Counted from the stretch's first letter, positions 38,127 to 47,727 are shown. The stretch is DNA of 64,000 bases from Saccharopolyspora hirsuta (GCF_008630535.1 NZ_VWPH01000007.1:1-64000), one strand, 5' to 3'. Made by a program: numbers and translations. The notes: generated from the letters alone by a model not told the origin.

Positions 38127-39284
38127 ATGCCGTCCGCCAGGCCACCGCTGGTGCTGTCCGCCGCCACGCTGATCTCCAACTTCGACCGGTTCGCGGTCAC
38201 GCCGATGCTGGTGCTGATCGCGCTCGGGATGGAGGTTCCACTGGCCTCCGCGGTGGCCGCCGCCAGCGGGTACTTCCTCGCCTACGGGCTGATGCAGCCG
38301 GTGTGGGGGATGCTGTCGGACCGGTTCGGGCGCATCGTCGTCATGCGCGGCACGCTCTTCGCCGCGGCGGTCACCGGAATCGCGTCCGCGCTGGCCCCGA
38401 ACCTGGCCGCGCTGGTCGTCGCGCGGGTGATCACGGGCGCGTGCGTGGGCGCCATCGTTCCGGCGTCGCTGACCTACGTCGGCGACACGGTTTCCCCGGA
38501 GCGGCGGCAGGGCGCCCTTTCCGACCTCATGGCGGCGTCGGCGCTGGGGACCGCGCTGGCCACCGCGATCGGCGGTGTGCTGGCGAGTTTTCTGGACTGG
38601 CGCGTGGTTTTCGCGCTCCCGGCGCTGTGCGCGGCGGTGTGCGCCGTGCTGCTGGGCCGACTGCCGGAGCCGGAACGCGCTCACGTCGCCGGGATGCGCA
38701 AGCACCTGGCGGTGGTGCTGACGAACCGCTGGGCGCTGCTGGTGTTCGGGCTGGTCTTCGTGGAAGGCGCGGTGCTGCTGGGCATCCTGACCTTCCTGCC
38801 GTCCGCGCTGGTGCACCGCGGGGTCGACGTCGCGGTGGCGGGCTTGGCCACCGCCACCTACGGCGTCGGGGTGTGGCTGTTCTCCCGGCTGGTCAAGGCG
38901 TTGGGGCGGCGGCTCGCGGTGTGGCAGCTGATCGCGATCGGCGGCGCCTCGATGGCGGTCGGCTACCTGGTCGTGGTGCTGCGGACGGACATCCCGTCGG
39001 TGGTGATCACGGCCCTGCTGCTCGGCGGCGGCTGGTCGTTCATGCACTCGTCGCTGCAGACCTGGGCCACCTCGGTGGTCCCCGAAGCCCGCGGCCTGAC
39101 GGTGTCGCTGTTCGCCTCGGCCCTGTTCCTCGGCAGCGCAGCCGCATCGGCGGCGGCCGGTCACCTCGCCGACCGCGGCGCGTACGCGCTGCTCTTCGGC
39201 GTCGCCGCAGCGACCGCGATCCCGCTGCTGATCATCGCGGCCGCGTGCCGCTACCGCTACCAGACCCGCACCGCACCCGTGTGA
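38127..39284 (+). CDS. MFS transporter
   Basis: A 385-residue major facilitator with 12 hydrophobic segments. The loop 2-3 motif GMLSDRFGRIVVMRG near 65 identifies the superfamily. Family resemblance is to drug/H+ antiporter-like members (DHA1); substrate unknown. It is on the opposite strand, splitting the ESX-associated genes into two minus-strand blocks. ATG at 38127 follows GAAGAGGAG. It ends in a bidirectional terminator. Confidence 0.85.
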   Translation: MPSARPPLVLSAATLISNFDRFAVTPMLVLIALGMEVPLASAVAAASGYFLAYGLMQPVWGMLSDRFGRIVVMRGTLFAAAVTGIASALAPNLAALVVARVITGACVGAIVPASLTYVGDTVSPERRQGALSDLMAASALGTALATAIGGVLASFLDWRVVFALPALCAAVCAVLLGRLPEPERAHVAGMRKHLAVVLTNRWALLVFGLVFVEGAVLLGILTFLPSALVHRGVDVAVAGLATATYGVGVWLFSRLVKALGRRLAVWQLIAIGGASMAVGYLVVVLRTDIPSVVITALLLGGGWSFMHSSLQTWATSVVPEARGLTVSLFASALFLGSAAASAAAGHLADRGAYALLFGVAAATAIPLLIIAAACRYRYQTRTAPV

Positions 39285-39286
39285 AC

Positions 39287-39332
39287 GTCGTGAGCGGCGA
39301 TGGCCGCGCTTACGACCATCGCCGCTCACGAC
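39287..39332. terminator. Bidirectional terminator, CGTGAGCGG family
   Basis: Perfect 17-bp arms GTCGTGAGCGGCGATGG (39287-39303) and its complement (39316-39332) exactly fill the gap between the convergent MFS and ESX-associated genes. It shares CGTGAGCGG and TGGCCGC with the hairpin at 23070-23117. Confidence 0.8.
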
Positions 39333-40619
39333 CTACTCGGGACGCGGCGCGTCGCGGTAGCCGTCCCTGCCGTGCTCACCGGTGTACTGACCGCTGCCGT
39401 TGTAGCCGTCGTAGTACGAACCGGAATCGCCGTCGTAGTTCTGCTCGTGGTACTGCTCGGCCCCGAGCGCCCCGCGGGTCATCGCGCTCTCCGGCTTCAC
39501 CACGTTCGTCCACTGGTTGATGTCGTCGGCGTAACGCCCCTGGTAGCCGGTGCCCTGGACCCAGTCCTGGGCCCTCCTGCCCACTCCCTCGGCGACCGAC
39601 CGGCCAGCGTCGTCCGCGCCGTTCATCCACCGCAGCCCGGTACCCGCCAGGTTCTCCGAACCCCGGGTCAGGCCGGTCGCGGCGTCCGCGGTGCGACCGG
39701 CCGCGCTGGTGAGCCCGTCCGCGGCGCGCGTCACGCCCGGCGCCACGGCCTCCATGCCGTTCGCACCCGCCGTGGCCATGCGCCCCGCCGCGTGCGTGGC
39801 CCCGCCCAGCGCCGGGGACGCCGGGAACACCTTCGCCCCCGAGGTGACCAGGTCCGCGCCGATCTTCGAACCGACCTTGGCCATGTCGTCCAGCGCCCGC
39901 GCCATCAGCGCGCCCGCCTTGCCGAGCTTGGCCAGCAGCGCGCTGATCTTGCTGGTGATCTTGGCGATGGTCATACCGATCCGCCCGGCCGCGTAGGCCA
40001 GGTACCCGGCCACCGTCGCGCCGAAGCTGACCACGGAACCGGCCAGCGCCGCGAGCGCGCCCTTGATCAGCTCCGCGACGATCGCGGCGATGATGTCGCG
40101 GATGATGCCGCGCGTCGTGGCCACCATCGTGCCCGCGGTGGCGATCGTCGCCGAGGCGCTTCCGGCGCTGATCGACAGCGCCTGCAGACCGTCGGTGTAC
40201 TCCTTGACCTGCCGCGAGTACGCGTCCTTGGCCTGACCGGACCACTCGGCGGTCTGCTGCTCGGCCTGCCCGGGCAGCTCGTCGGCGAGCTGCTGCAGGT
40301 CCTCCTTGATGGCCAGCCAGGTGTCCGCGCCCTCCTTGATCGCGTTCGGATCACCGGCGACGAAGTCGAGCAGCTCGCGCAGCGGCGCGAGGTGCTCCAT
40401 CAGCCAGCCGACGCCCGCGGCCAGCGCGGAGCCGACCGGGTCGATCGCCAGCAGCAGCCCGTCGAGGGCGAGCACACCGCCGCTGGCGGCGAGGTCGCCC
40501 CAGTCGCCGCTCTGCACGGCGTTGGCGGTGGCGCGGGCCGAGTCCACGATTCCCGCTCCGGCGCTCCAGGTCCCGGACTCCAGGGACGGCGCCTCGGTGT
40601 CGACGAACATCGACGACAT
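39333..40619 (-). CDS. Large WXG100-like ESX-associated protein
   Basis: A 428-residue protein. A helical N-terminal region (about 80-150) contains LPGQAEQQTAEWSGQAKDAY, with a W-x-G turn like WXG100 proteins. Long Ala-rich, partly hydrophobic helices follow (IIRDIIAAIVAELIKGALAALAG, about 175-240). The C-terminal third is low-complexity with Gly/Tyr/Asp (SYYDGYNGSGQYTGEHGRDGY). Probably an ESX substrate or surface effector; no toxin domain is recognisable. It starts 4 bp after the small EspC-like gene upstream. Confidence 0.65.
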   Translation of the reverse strand: MSSMFVDTEAPSLESGTWSAGAGIVDSARATANAVQSGDWGDLAASGGVLALDGLLLAIDPVGSALAAGVGWLMEHLAPLRELLDFVAGDPNAIKEGADTWLAIKEDLQQLADELPGQAEQQTAEWSGQAKDAYSRQVKEYTDGLQALSISAGSASATIATAGTMVATTRGIIRDIIAAIVAELIKGALAALAGSVVSFGATVAGYLAYAAGRIGMTIAKITSKISALLAKLGKAGALMARALDDMAKVGSKIGADLVTSGAKVFPASPALGGATHAAGRMATAGANGMEAVAPGVTRAADGLTSAAGRTADAATGLTRGSENLAGTGLRWMNGADDAGRSVAEGVGRRAQDWVQGTGYQGRYADDINQWTNVVKPESAMTRGALGAEQYHEQNYDGDSGSYYDGYNGSGQYTGEHGRDGYRDAPRPE

Positions 40620-40623
40620 CAGC

Positions 40624-40929
40624 TCACACCTCGATCTTTCCGATGGAATCAGCGTTGCGCTGGTCGTCGCCCTCGTAGTCGGCCGCGCACGCGCTGACGG
40701 CCTCGCCGAGCAGGTCGGTGTTCTGCGAGAAGGTGCGGATCTGCTCGGCGGCCTGCTGCGAGGTCTCCCGGGCCTGGGTGGCGAACATCTGCCCCACCAG
40801 GCCGAAGGAGTCCACGCCGAAGCTGACCCCGCTGGCCTTGTCCGCGGCGGCCGAGACCTTGCCCGCGAGTTCCGACAGGTACTCCGAGTGCGACCGCAGC
40901 GCGGCGGGTTTCACGGCGAATTGCGACAT
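40624..40929 (-). CDS. EspC-like ESX secretion protein
   Basis: A 101-residue all-helical protein of the EspC/DUF2580-type group: VKPAALRSHSEYLSELAGKV, then FATQARETSQQAAEQIR and ALSACAADYEGDD-like ending. Size, helix-turn-helix layout and position match small ESX-secreted partners. It immediately precedes the larger WXG100-like gene (4-bp gap), with which it may dimerise or be co-secreted. Confidence 0.75.
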   Translation of the reverse strand: MSQFAVKPAALRSHSEYLSELAGKVSAAADKASGVSFGVDSFGLVGQMFATQARETSQQAAEQIRTFSQNTDLLGEAVSACAADYEGDDQRNADSIGKIEV

Positions 40930-40944
40930 CGTGGCTGCTCCTGG

Positions 40945-41364
40945 TCAGCGGAGGAAGGTCTGCGGCGGTTCGTCGTCGTGGTCGTCCGGATCGGGGCGCC
41001 GGTTCGCCGCCCCCTCGGGCTCCGGCTCGGCCGGGAGCTGGGAGCGCAGGAAGTCCATCCCGGCAGCGCCCGCCACCGGCTCGACCGCGCTGACCACCCG
41101 ACCGGCCACCGCGGCCTGCGCCTGCCCGGCGAGCTGCAGGATCGTCGCCTGCAGGTCCGCCGCGCTCCGGCGCATCGCCCGCTGGTCGATCCGCAGGTCC
41201 TTCAGCGCACCGTTGGCACCGACCGTGACCGACACCGCGCCGTCGGGATCGCTCGCCGTCTCGGCCATCTCCTGCATCTGCTGCTGGATCTGCTCGGACT
41301 GGCGCACCATCTCGTCAGCCCGCTCCTGCATCATCGCCAACCACTGCTCCGGCGACTGTTCCAC
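40945..41364 (-). CDS. YbaB/EbfC-family DNA-binding-like protein
   Basis: A 139-residue YbaB/EbfC-like protein: an N-terminal helix (WLAMMQERADEMVRQSEQIQQQM), then the strand block VSVTVGANGALKDLRIDQRAM, then a second helix. Canonical members are nucleoid-associated. In actinobacteria a divergent branch is embedded in ESX loci, where the role is unknown. The C-terminal 25 residues are acidic/Pro-rich. GTG at 41364 has GGGAGGA 6 nt upstream. It follows the membrane-protein gene by 17 bp. Confidence 0.75.
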   Translation of the reverse strand: MEQSPEQWLAMMQERADEMVRQSEQIQQQMQEMAETASDPDGAVSVTVGANGALKDLRIDQRAMRRSAADLQATILQLAGQAQAAVAGRVVSAVEPVAGAAGMDFLRSQLPAEPEPEGAANRRPDPDDHDDEPPQTFLR

Positions 41365-41381
41365 GCCATTCCTCCCGATCG

Positions 41382-42452
41382 CTACGCAGTTGTCCGGTTG
41401 GACGCGGTTTCCACCGAATCGGTTCCACCGAGTCGCCGGTCGGCGACGAGCTTCAACCGGACCCCCACCGCGACCGCGGCCAGCGGCACCGCCACAGCCC
41501 TGACGACGGCCAGCCAGTCCGGGATGGTGAGCACAGCGCTCAAGACCGCCGCCGCCCCGCCGAGAACCACCAACCAGCTCCCGACCTTCCCGACCCGCCG
41601 CGTCCGCTCCGGCGGCAGCGCCTTCGGCTCGACGACACCCTTCTTCCGCCGCAGCTGCGATACGAACCAACCTGCGATGAGGGCGAGGTATCCGAGCAGG
41701 ATCACCAGCACCGAACTGGCCGTCGGGGCCGCGGATGCGGTGCCGAGACCACCCGCGATCACCAGGCCCCAACCGATCGGCAGCGCCAACGGCTGCCACC
41801 ACTGCAGCCGCACCCGCCGACGCCGTTCCCGCTTGCGGTCGGCGGGCATCGGCGGCACACCCGGAATCCGCACGCCGTAGAAGGTCGCGAAGGTCAACGC
41901 GACGAAAAGGGAATAGCCCAGACCGGCGAAAGGACGTGGTGCGTCGACCGCGATGAAGTCCCCGCCCCTCGCCGCCTTGCGGTAGACCACGGGCGCAGGC
42001 CGGGTCTGGTTCTCCGGCGTCAGTTCCGAGTTCCGGAACACCTTCCGCGTCACCTCGCCGTCGGACCAGGTGATCTGCGCATCGCACGACCAGTACCAGC
42101 CCAAACCGGAGCGGCTGACCGGCCCGACCCGCTCGCAGTGCGCGGCCAGCGCAGTTCCGCTCCTCGCCACAGCACCGTCGGCGTTCAGCACACCCATGTT
42201 GACGCCAACGGTGAACAGCACCAGCGCCAGCAACGCCCGCACCAGCACCTGCGAGACCACGTAGGTGACCCGCCAGAACCGCTCCACCCCCGGCAGGTCC
42301 GCCCACCGCCCGACGCCGGGCAGGCTCGTCCACGGCTCCCGCCACGGCGGGGTGCGCGGGTTCCGCGCTGGTTCCCCATCCCGGTCCGGGGCGTCGGCGT
42401 CCGGTTTCGAGCGCCCACCACCCGCGATGCCGAACTCGTCGGGACCGGTCAT
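41382..42452 (-). CDS. ESX-locus membrane protein, unknown function
   Basis: A 356-residue membrane protein. A polar Pro-rich N-terminus (1-55) precedes one transmembrane segment (VSQVLVRALLALVLFTVGVN, about 65-85). An extracytoplasmic loop with CERVGPVSRSGLGWYWSCDAQ contains two Cys, possibly a disulfide. About four more membrane segments follow (LALPIGWGLVIAGGL; VLVILLGYLALIAGWFV; two near the end). I do not recognise a named family. It leads the membrane protein - YbaB - EspC - WXG operon. Confidence 0.65.
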   Translation of the reverse strand: MTGPDEFGIAGGGRSKPDADAPDRDGEPARNPRTPPWREPWTSLPGVGRWADLPGVERFWRVTYVVSQVLVRALLALVLFTVGVNMGVLNADGAVARSGTALAAHCERVGPVSRSGLGWYWSCDAQITWSDGEVTRKVFRNSELTPENQTRPAPVVYRKAARGGDFIAVDAPRPFAGLGYSLFVALTFATFYGVRIPGVPPMPADRKRERRRRVRLQWWQPLALPIGWGLVIAGGLGTASAAPTASSVLVILLGYLALIAGWFVSQLRRKKGVVEPKALPPERTRRVGKVGSWLVVLGGAAAVLSAVLTIPDWLAVVRAVAVPLAAVAVGVRLKLVADRRLGGTDSVETASNRTTA

Positions 42453-42630
42453 ACGTCGGTCGCCTCCCGAACATCCGCACGCTCCGGAACTACCGGGAAA
42501 ACCGCCCAGCACTTCCCTTTCCGGCACACTTCACCACAACCAGAGCACATCGTGGTCAGGCCGCCCCGGAGACACCGGTGCACCTGCGGGATTCGTCACA
42601 ACGACCGCCGACAACTCCGGCGCAGAGCGC

Positions 42631-42682
42631 AAAAAGAGCCCCCGCACTCAACCAGCCTGGGGGTCGCCGGGAGCGCGGGGGC
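42631..42682 (-). terminator. Rho-independent terminator after the chelatase gene
   Basis: On the minus strand, arms GCCCCCGC and GCGGGGGC (plus-strand 42675-42682 and 42638-42645) are followed by a CTCTTTTT tract (plus-strand AAAAAGAG, 42631-42638). It lies about 100 bp past the chelatase stop and before the ESX operon. Confidence 0.7.
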
Positions 42683-42785
42683 ACTTCGCAAGTCCACCCC
42701 TGGGGGTCAGGTGGACGGCAGCCACCGTACCAATCCGACCAGTGGGTCGGTACTCGCTATCGAGAATCTCGTAACCAAAACGAGA

Positions 42786-44801
42786 TCAAGCGGCTCGCGG
42801 GCGTTCATCCCGCACGGCACGGACCACACCTGCGACGTTCTCCGCGGACAGCTCCTCGAGCCGCAGGCACGGACCACCCAGGGCAGCGGCCAACCGCGCG
42901 GGCAGACCCAGCCGGACCATCCCGTTCTCGCAGTCCACCACGATCGACGCCGCTCCCGTCTCGGCCACCAGCCCGGCGGCGCGCAGCGCGTCGTCGACGG
43001 CGCGCTGCGCGCGATCCCGCCCGCTCAGCCCGGAGTTCACCGCCACGGTGGCCCGCCCGTCGGTCAGCAGCACGACCAGCGCCCGGCGCTGCGGATCGCG
43101 CGTCCGCTCCCGCTGCACCACCCGCTGGACCTGCAGCAACCCGTCCGCGAGCGGAGTGCGACCACCCGTGCGCAGCCCGCGCATCCGCGCCGCCGCGATG
43201 TCCACAGAGGACGTCGGCGGCAGCGCGAGTTCGGCGGAGTCGCCCCGGAACGTGACCACACCGACCTTGTCGCGCCGCTGGTAGGCGTCGCGCAGCAGGG
43301 AAAGGACCGCACCGCTGACCGCGGACATCCGCTCCCTGGCCGCCATCGACCCGGAGGCGTCCACCGCGAACAGCACGAGGTTGCCCTCGCGCCCCTCCCG
43401 GATCTCACGCCGCAAGTCGTCGGACCGCAGCACCAGCCCCGGACCGCTGCGCCCCCGCGCGACCTGGTGCGGCGCAGCAGCCGCCAGCGTGGCGGCCACG
43501 TGGACCCCGTGCCCCTCCACAGTGGACGACCGCGTCGTCCGGCCGCTCCGCGACCGCGACCGCGAGCGCCGTCCCGGCGCCCCGTCGCCGAGCCCCGGCA
43601 CCTCCAGCAACCGCGCCCGGAACGCCGGCGTCGGCGCCGCCGGCGCCTTGTCCGCCGGGGCGCGGCCGTCGCTGCGCTCCTCCGCGCCGCCTCCGCCGGT
43701 CGGCTCCGTCGGCCCGTCCGGCGCCTGCCCGCCGCCGTCGGGGCCGTCCGGCCCCTCCGGGGGTTCGTCGCCGTCGTCCTCGGCGTGCTCCGCCGCCTCG
43801 GCGAGCGCCTGTTCCAGCTGGTCCTCGGCCATCCCGGGTTCGTCGAAGGGGTCTCGGCGGCGGCGGTGCGGCAGCGCGAGGCGGGCCGCCGCTTCGACGT
43901 CCTGCTCGGCGACCGCCTCGGCTCCGCGCCAGGCCGCGTGCGCGATCGCCGTGCGGGCCAGCACGAGGTCGGCGCGCATCCCGTCGACGTCGAAGGACGC
44001 GCACAGCGCGGAGATCCGGCGGAGTTCGGCGTCCGGCAGGGCCACCTGCTCGACGCGGTCGCGGGCGGCGCGGATGTGCGCGGCGAGCTCGGCGTCGGCG
44101 TCGGCCCACTTCGCGGCGAACCCGACCGGGTCGGCCTCGAAGGCCAGTCGGCGGCGCACCACCTCGGTGCGGGTCGCGACCTCCCGCGACGCCGCGACCT
44201 GCACGGTGAGGCCGAACCGGTCGAGCAGCTGCGGCCGCAGCTCGCCCTCCTCCGGGTTCATCGTGCCGACCAGCAGGAACGACGCCGCGTGCGAGACCGA
44301 GACGCCTTCCCGCTCGACGTGCGCGCGGCCCATCGCGGCGGCGTCCAGCAGCAGGTCGACCAGGTGGTCGTGCAGCAGGTTGACCTCGTCGACGTACAGC
44401 ACGCCGCGGTGCGCGGCGGCCAGCAGGCCGGGTTGGAAGGCGCGGACACCTTCGGTCAGCGCGCGCTCCAGGTCCAGCGAACCGATCAGGCGGTCCTCGG
44501 TGGCGCCCACCGGCAGTTCGACGAGCTGCGCCGGGCGCTGCGTCGAAGCCGAGTCGTGCGGACCGTCCGGGCACTGCGGGTCGGGGCTGCTCGGGGCGCA
44601 CCCGAAGCGGCAGTCGGCGACCACGTCCAGCGGCGGCAGCAGCGACGCGAGCGCGCGCACCACGGTGGACTTCGCCGTGCCCTTCTCGCCGCGGACCAGC
44701 ACCCCGCCGATGCGCGGGTGCACGGCGTTGAGCAGCAGTGCCAGCCGCAGATCGTCGTGGCCGACGACGGCCGAGAAGGGGAAGCGCGGAGCAGCGGTCA
44801 T
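42786..44801 (-). CDS. ChlI/ChlD-type (AAA+/VWA) cobaltochelatase subunit
   Basis: A 671-residue fusion resembling magnesium-chelatase subunits I and D. The AAA+ domain (1-300) has a Walker [10 protein letters not shown] near 38, Walker [12 protein letters not shown] near 140 and [20 protein letters not shown] near 180. An acidic, Pro/Gly-rich linker (about 310-390) leads to a VWA domain with the MIDAS motif [12 protein letters not shown] near 480. It would drive ATP-dependent metal insertion with CobN, replacing CobS/CobT. The upstream B12 riboswitch supports that assignment. ATG at 44801 follows AAGGAAC. Confidence 0.9.
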   Translation of the reverse strand: MTAAPRFPFSAVVGHDDLRLALLLNAVHPRIGGVLVRGEKGTAKSTVVRALASLLPPLDVVADCRFGCAPSSPDPQCPDGPHDSASTQRPAQLVELPVGATEDRLIGSLDLERALTEGVRAFQPGLLAAAHRGVLYVDEVNLLHDHLVDLLLDAAAMGRAHVEREGVSVSHAASFLLVGTMNPEEGELRPQLLDRFGLTVQVAASREVATRTEVVRRRLAFEADPVGFAAKWADADAELAAHIRAARDRVEQVALPDAELRRISALCASFDVDGMRADLVLARTAIAHAAWRGAEAVAEQDVEAAARLALPHRRRRDPFDEPGMAEDQLEQALAEAAEHAEDDGDEPPEGPDGPDGGGQAPDGPTEPTGGGGAEERSDGRAPADKAPAAPTPAFRARLLEVPGLGDGAPGRRSRSRSRSGRTTRSSTVEGHGVHVAATLAAAAPHQVARGRSGPGLVLRSDDLRREIREGREGNLVLFAVDASGSMAARERMSAVSGAVLSLLRDAYQRRDKVGVVTFRGDSAELALPPTSSVDIAAARMRGLRTGGRTPLADGLLQVQRVVQRERTRDPQRRALVVLLTDGRATVAVNSGLSGRDRAQRAVDDALRAAGLVAETGAASIVVDCENGMVRLGLPARLAAALGGPCLRLEELSAENVAGVVRAVRDERPRAA

Positions 44802-44844
44802 GCCGGGTTCCTTCCTCGGGGTGCGGACGCCCCGGTGGCGGGAA

Positions 44845-44991
44845 CAAGGGGTCGCAGTGTCCTGACTCCCGGATCTCCGCGCCCCTCCGGCCTTCCCAGG
44901 TCTCCCCGGTGGCTCTCGGGGGAGGGCCGCTCCCCGGTCACAGTGGCGCCGACCGTGCCGGATTCGCACCGGCTTCCTGCCGCACCCCTTG
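44845..44991 (-). promoter_or_regulatory. Cobalamin riboswitch of the chelatase gene
   Basis: On the minus strand the core reads GGAAGCCGGTGCGAATCCGG, then the GCCACTGTGACCGGGGAG block, and the B12 box AGTCAGGAGACACT (plus 44854-44867). AAGGGGT and ACCCCTT (44846 and 44984 on the plus strand) form P1. The start codon is about 45 nt beyond. Confidence 0.95.
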
Positions 44992-45076
44992 CATTCGGAT
45001 CACGGAGCATCGTCGCAGAACCGGGGCGGCGGACCAACCGTCCACCACCCCGGCGAGACCTGCGCCACTACGGCCG

Positions 45077-45937
45077 TCACCTCCGCGCGGAGTGCAGGCC
45101 GTCGGTGATGAAGCGGTGGGCGTGGCGGGCCAGGTCCTCGTTGTCGTCCCAGAGGTTCCGCCAGACCGCGAGGGTGTCCGACAGCGCCGGGTCCACCACC
45201 GCCGAGGAGAAGCTCTCGAAGGTGATCGGCCCGGTGTAGCCGATGTCCACCAGCGCGCGGAAGAACGCCGGGAAGTCGATCGTGCCCGACCCGAGGTAGC
45301 CGCGGTGGCTCTCCCCGATGTGCACGTACCCGAGCCGCTCCCCGGCTTCCTGCACCGGCCGCACGAAGTCCGGCTCTTCGATGTTCATATGGTACGTGTC
45401 GAGGTGGACGGTGACGTTGTCCGCGCCGACGTCGTCGAGGAACTCCAACGCCTGCCGGGCGGTGTTGAGCAGGTTCGTCTCGTACCGGTTGAGGATCTCC
45501 AGGCCCAGCGTGATGCCGAGGTCGGCGGCCTGCGCCGCCAGGTCGCGGATCGCGGCGACGGCGTTGGCCCGCGCCTGCGGCGTGGCCGCCGTCGGGTACT
45601 TGCCGAGCGTCGAGTACAGGGCGCCGATCAGGTACTTCGACCCGATCCGGTGCACCAGGTCGAGCGCGCCGCCGAGCTTGTCCCGGCCGCGCTGCACCAC
45701 CGCCGGGTCGTCGTTGTTGACGTCGGCGTCGAAGGTCAGCCCGAGCGACGCCGACGCCGCCAGCCCGTGCTCGTCGAGCAGCTGCCGCACCAGGTCGGTG
45801 TCGATCGCCGAGAAGTCCGTGGCGGTCAGCTCGATCAGGTCGTAGCCGGTCTCCTTCGCCCTGCCCAGCGCGAGCCGGGTCTCCTCCGGGCTCCAGCCGC
45901 CGACCCACACCCCGGCGTGAATTCCGATCAGGTTCAC
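45077..45937 (-). CDS. Ketose 3-epimerase-like TIM-barrel protein
   Basis: A 286-residue sugar phosphate isomerase/epimerase-family protein close to D-tagatose/D-psicose 3-epimerases. The four metal ligands are in place: Glu in LEILNRYETN, Asp in HLDTYHMNIEE, His in HIGESHRGYLGSG and Glu in TFESFSS. It would isomerise a free ketose in the cytoplasm using Mn or Co. GTG at 45937 with GAGGAG upstream gives the normal start. It follows a polyol/sugar-type MFS gene by about 100 bp on the same strand, which suggests uptake and use of a rare sugar or polyol. Confidence 0.85.
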   Translation of the reverse strand: MNLIGIHAGVWVGGWSPEETRLALGRAKETGYDLIELTATDFSAIDTDLVRQLLDEHGLAASASLGLTFDADVNNDDPAVVQRGRDKLGGALDLVHRIGSKYLIGALYSTLGKYPTAATPQARANAVAAIRDLAAQAADLGITLGLEILNRYETNLLNTARQALEFLDDVGADNVTVHLDTYHMNIEEPDFVRPVQEAGERLGYVHIGESHRGYLGSGTIDFPAFFRALVDIGYTGPITFESFSSAVVDPALSDTLAVWRNLWDDNEDLARHAHRFITDGLHSARR

Positions 45938-46040
45938 TTCCCACTCCTCGTTTCTCCGGATTGCAATGCCTGCCGTGCGCACTTCGCGGTGCCAGAACGC
46001 CGAAAAGTGCTCACGGCCCGCCACCTGCGCGAGCGCGCAT

Positions 46041-47291
46041 TCAGGCCCTGACCTGCTCAGCGGCCTGCGGGCTCGGCACCTTGAGCACCAGCGTGAGCAA
46101 CGCCGCGACCACGTACAGCGCGGCGAAGACCCACATCACGCCGCCGACGCCGAACAGCGGCAGCGTGATCCCGACGATCGCCGGGCCGACCGCGGTGGCC
46201 AGCCCGGCACCGAGGTTCAGCGCCGCCATCGCCGCACCCCGCCGGTCCGGGGCCATGGTCGGCATCAGCGCGGACATCGGCACGAACCCGGCCAGCGTCG
46301 CGCCGTAGAGCACCGAGGTGATCAGCGCCGCGGCGTAGCTGTGCGTGGTCAGCGGCAGGTAGTGGAACAGCAGCGTGGTCACCGCGCAGCCGACACCGCC
46401 CATCCAGCGCACCACCACCGCGAACCCGAAGCGGTCCCCGAGGATGCCGCTGACCAGGTTGAAGAAGATGTTGCTGACGAACATCACCGACGAGACCGTC
46501 AGCCACTGCGACAGCGTGAACCCGAGTTCGCGGGTGTAGAAGATCGGCATGAAGACGATGAACCCGTACTGCGGGATGCTGTTGATCATCCGCACCAGCA
46601 TCCCGGCGGTCATCCGCGGCCGCTGCCACAGGATCGTCAGCCCGGCGAGCAGGCTGCGCAGGGGCTTCTCGTCGACCGCGGACGTCGGCCGGTCCCCGTT
46701 CGGGTCGCGCACCAGCAGCATCAGCAGGGCGCCGAGGACGATCACCGCCAGCCCGAGCCACAGCGTGCCGAGCTGGCCGATCAGCGGGATGGCGAGGTTG
46801 GCCAGCTGCGGGCCGAGCGCGGCGAACCCGGCGCTGTAGGCGAACCAGAACCACCCGGCAGCGGTGCCCAGCCGCCGGGTCTCGGTGCTCGCCGTGATCC
46901 ACACCAGGAAGGCGTAGCCGAACAGCGGGTACCCGAACCCGCGGATCGCGTAGCTGACCAGCAGCAGCGGGTAGTTGTGCGCCATGATCCCGCCCGCCAC
47001 GAACAGGACGTGGAAGGCGATCCAGATCCCCGCGCCCAGGAACATCACCCGGCGCGGGCCCCAGATGTCCGACAGCGCCGCCGAGAACCAGTAGGCGGCG
47101 GCCGCGGTGATGCCGTAGATGGTGAAGATCAGGGCGACGCGGCCTTCGCTGAAGCCCTGCTCCTGGACCAGGAACGCCGACAGGTACCCGGTTTCCACGC
47201 CGTCGCCGATCATGAAGACCAGCAGGCCGACGAAACCCCACTTCAGCGTTGGTGGAATGCCGATCCGTTCCAGAAGCGGCGGTGCGGACAT
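46041..47291 (-). CDS. RbtT/DalT/CsbX-like MFS transporter
   Basis: A 416-residue 12-segment MFS protein resembling the ribitol/arabitol permease group (RbtT/DalT/CsbX): GDGVETGYLSAFLVQEQGFSE at the start in parts, SDIWGPRRVMFLG in loop 2-3, GYPLFGYAFLVW and NSIPQYGFIVFMPIFYT. It probably imports a polyol or a related compound by H+ symport, for the downstream epimerase. ATG start at 47291 with AGGAGG upstream. Confidence 0.8.
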   Translation of the reverse strand: MSAPPLLERIGIPPTLKWGFVGLLVFMIGDGVETGYLSAFLVQEQGFSEGRVALIFTIYGITAAAAYWFSAALSDIWGPRRVMFLGAGIWIAFHVLFVAGGIMAHNYPLLLVSYAIRGFGYPLFGYAFLVWITASTETRRLGTAAGWFWFAYSAGFAALGPQLANLAIPLIGQLGTLWLGLAVIVLGALLMLLVRDPNGDRPTSAVDEKPLRSLLAGLTILWQRPRMTAGMLVRMINSIPQYGFIVFMPIFYTRELGFTLSQWLTVSSVMFVSNIFFNLVSGILGDRFGFAVVVRWMGGVGCAVTTLLFHYLPLTTHSYAAALITSVLYGATLAGFVPMSALMPTMAPDRRGAAMAALNLGAGLATAVGPAIVGITLPLFGVGGVMWVFAALYVVAALLTLVLKVPSPQAAEQVRA

Positions 47292-47727
47292 GGTTCTCCT
47301 CCTAGTGCACGGCGGTGTGCGCGAACCGGCGCGAACGCACGTGCAACCGGGATCGCGCCGATGATTCGGGCTGTCCCGGTGAGGTGAAAGAACGCGAGCA
47401 CGTCAGGGATTGCTCGCGGGTGTGGAAGCGCGCGGTCGCGCCACCTGGGCCAGGACAGGCTCAGGCGGCGTCGGGGCCGGTCCGGGACCGGCAGAAGGGG
47501 TGCGCGCGGTTGACCCGGCCGCGGAGCGCCGGGTCCGGTGGGAGCGCGACGGAGCGCAGCGCGGCGAGAACGCCGACCGATGCGCCCATTTCCGGCTCCT
47601 CCACGTCGTTGCTGAACGCGGTGGAGCCTGACACCTCGACCGCGCGGGGTCAAGCTCGGCGTAGCGCCGGTCACGCGCGGACTTCGAGGTCCGGGCGCGA
47701 GAACCGCTGCACAGCAACGAAAACCGC
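47292..47727. other. Gene-free region upstream of the MFS-epimerase pair
   Basis: A 436-bp stretch between the MFS start and the 3' end of the LysR gene. No coding frame here has family features. It should hold the promoter of the MFS-epimerase operon; repeated GCGAAC-type steps near 47323-47340 (CGCGAACCGGCGCGAACGC) could be an operator. Nothing further was seen. Confidence 0.5.

Noticed and set aside
42138..45239. A 1033-codon open frame antisense to the chelatase gene
   Set aside because: It runs across three real features including a riboswitch, and its translation is low-complexity Arg/Pro/His. It is a shadow.
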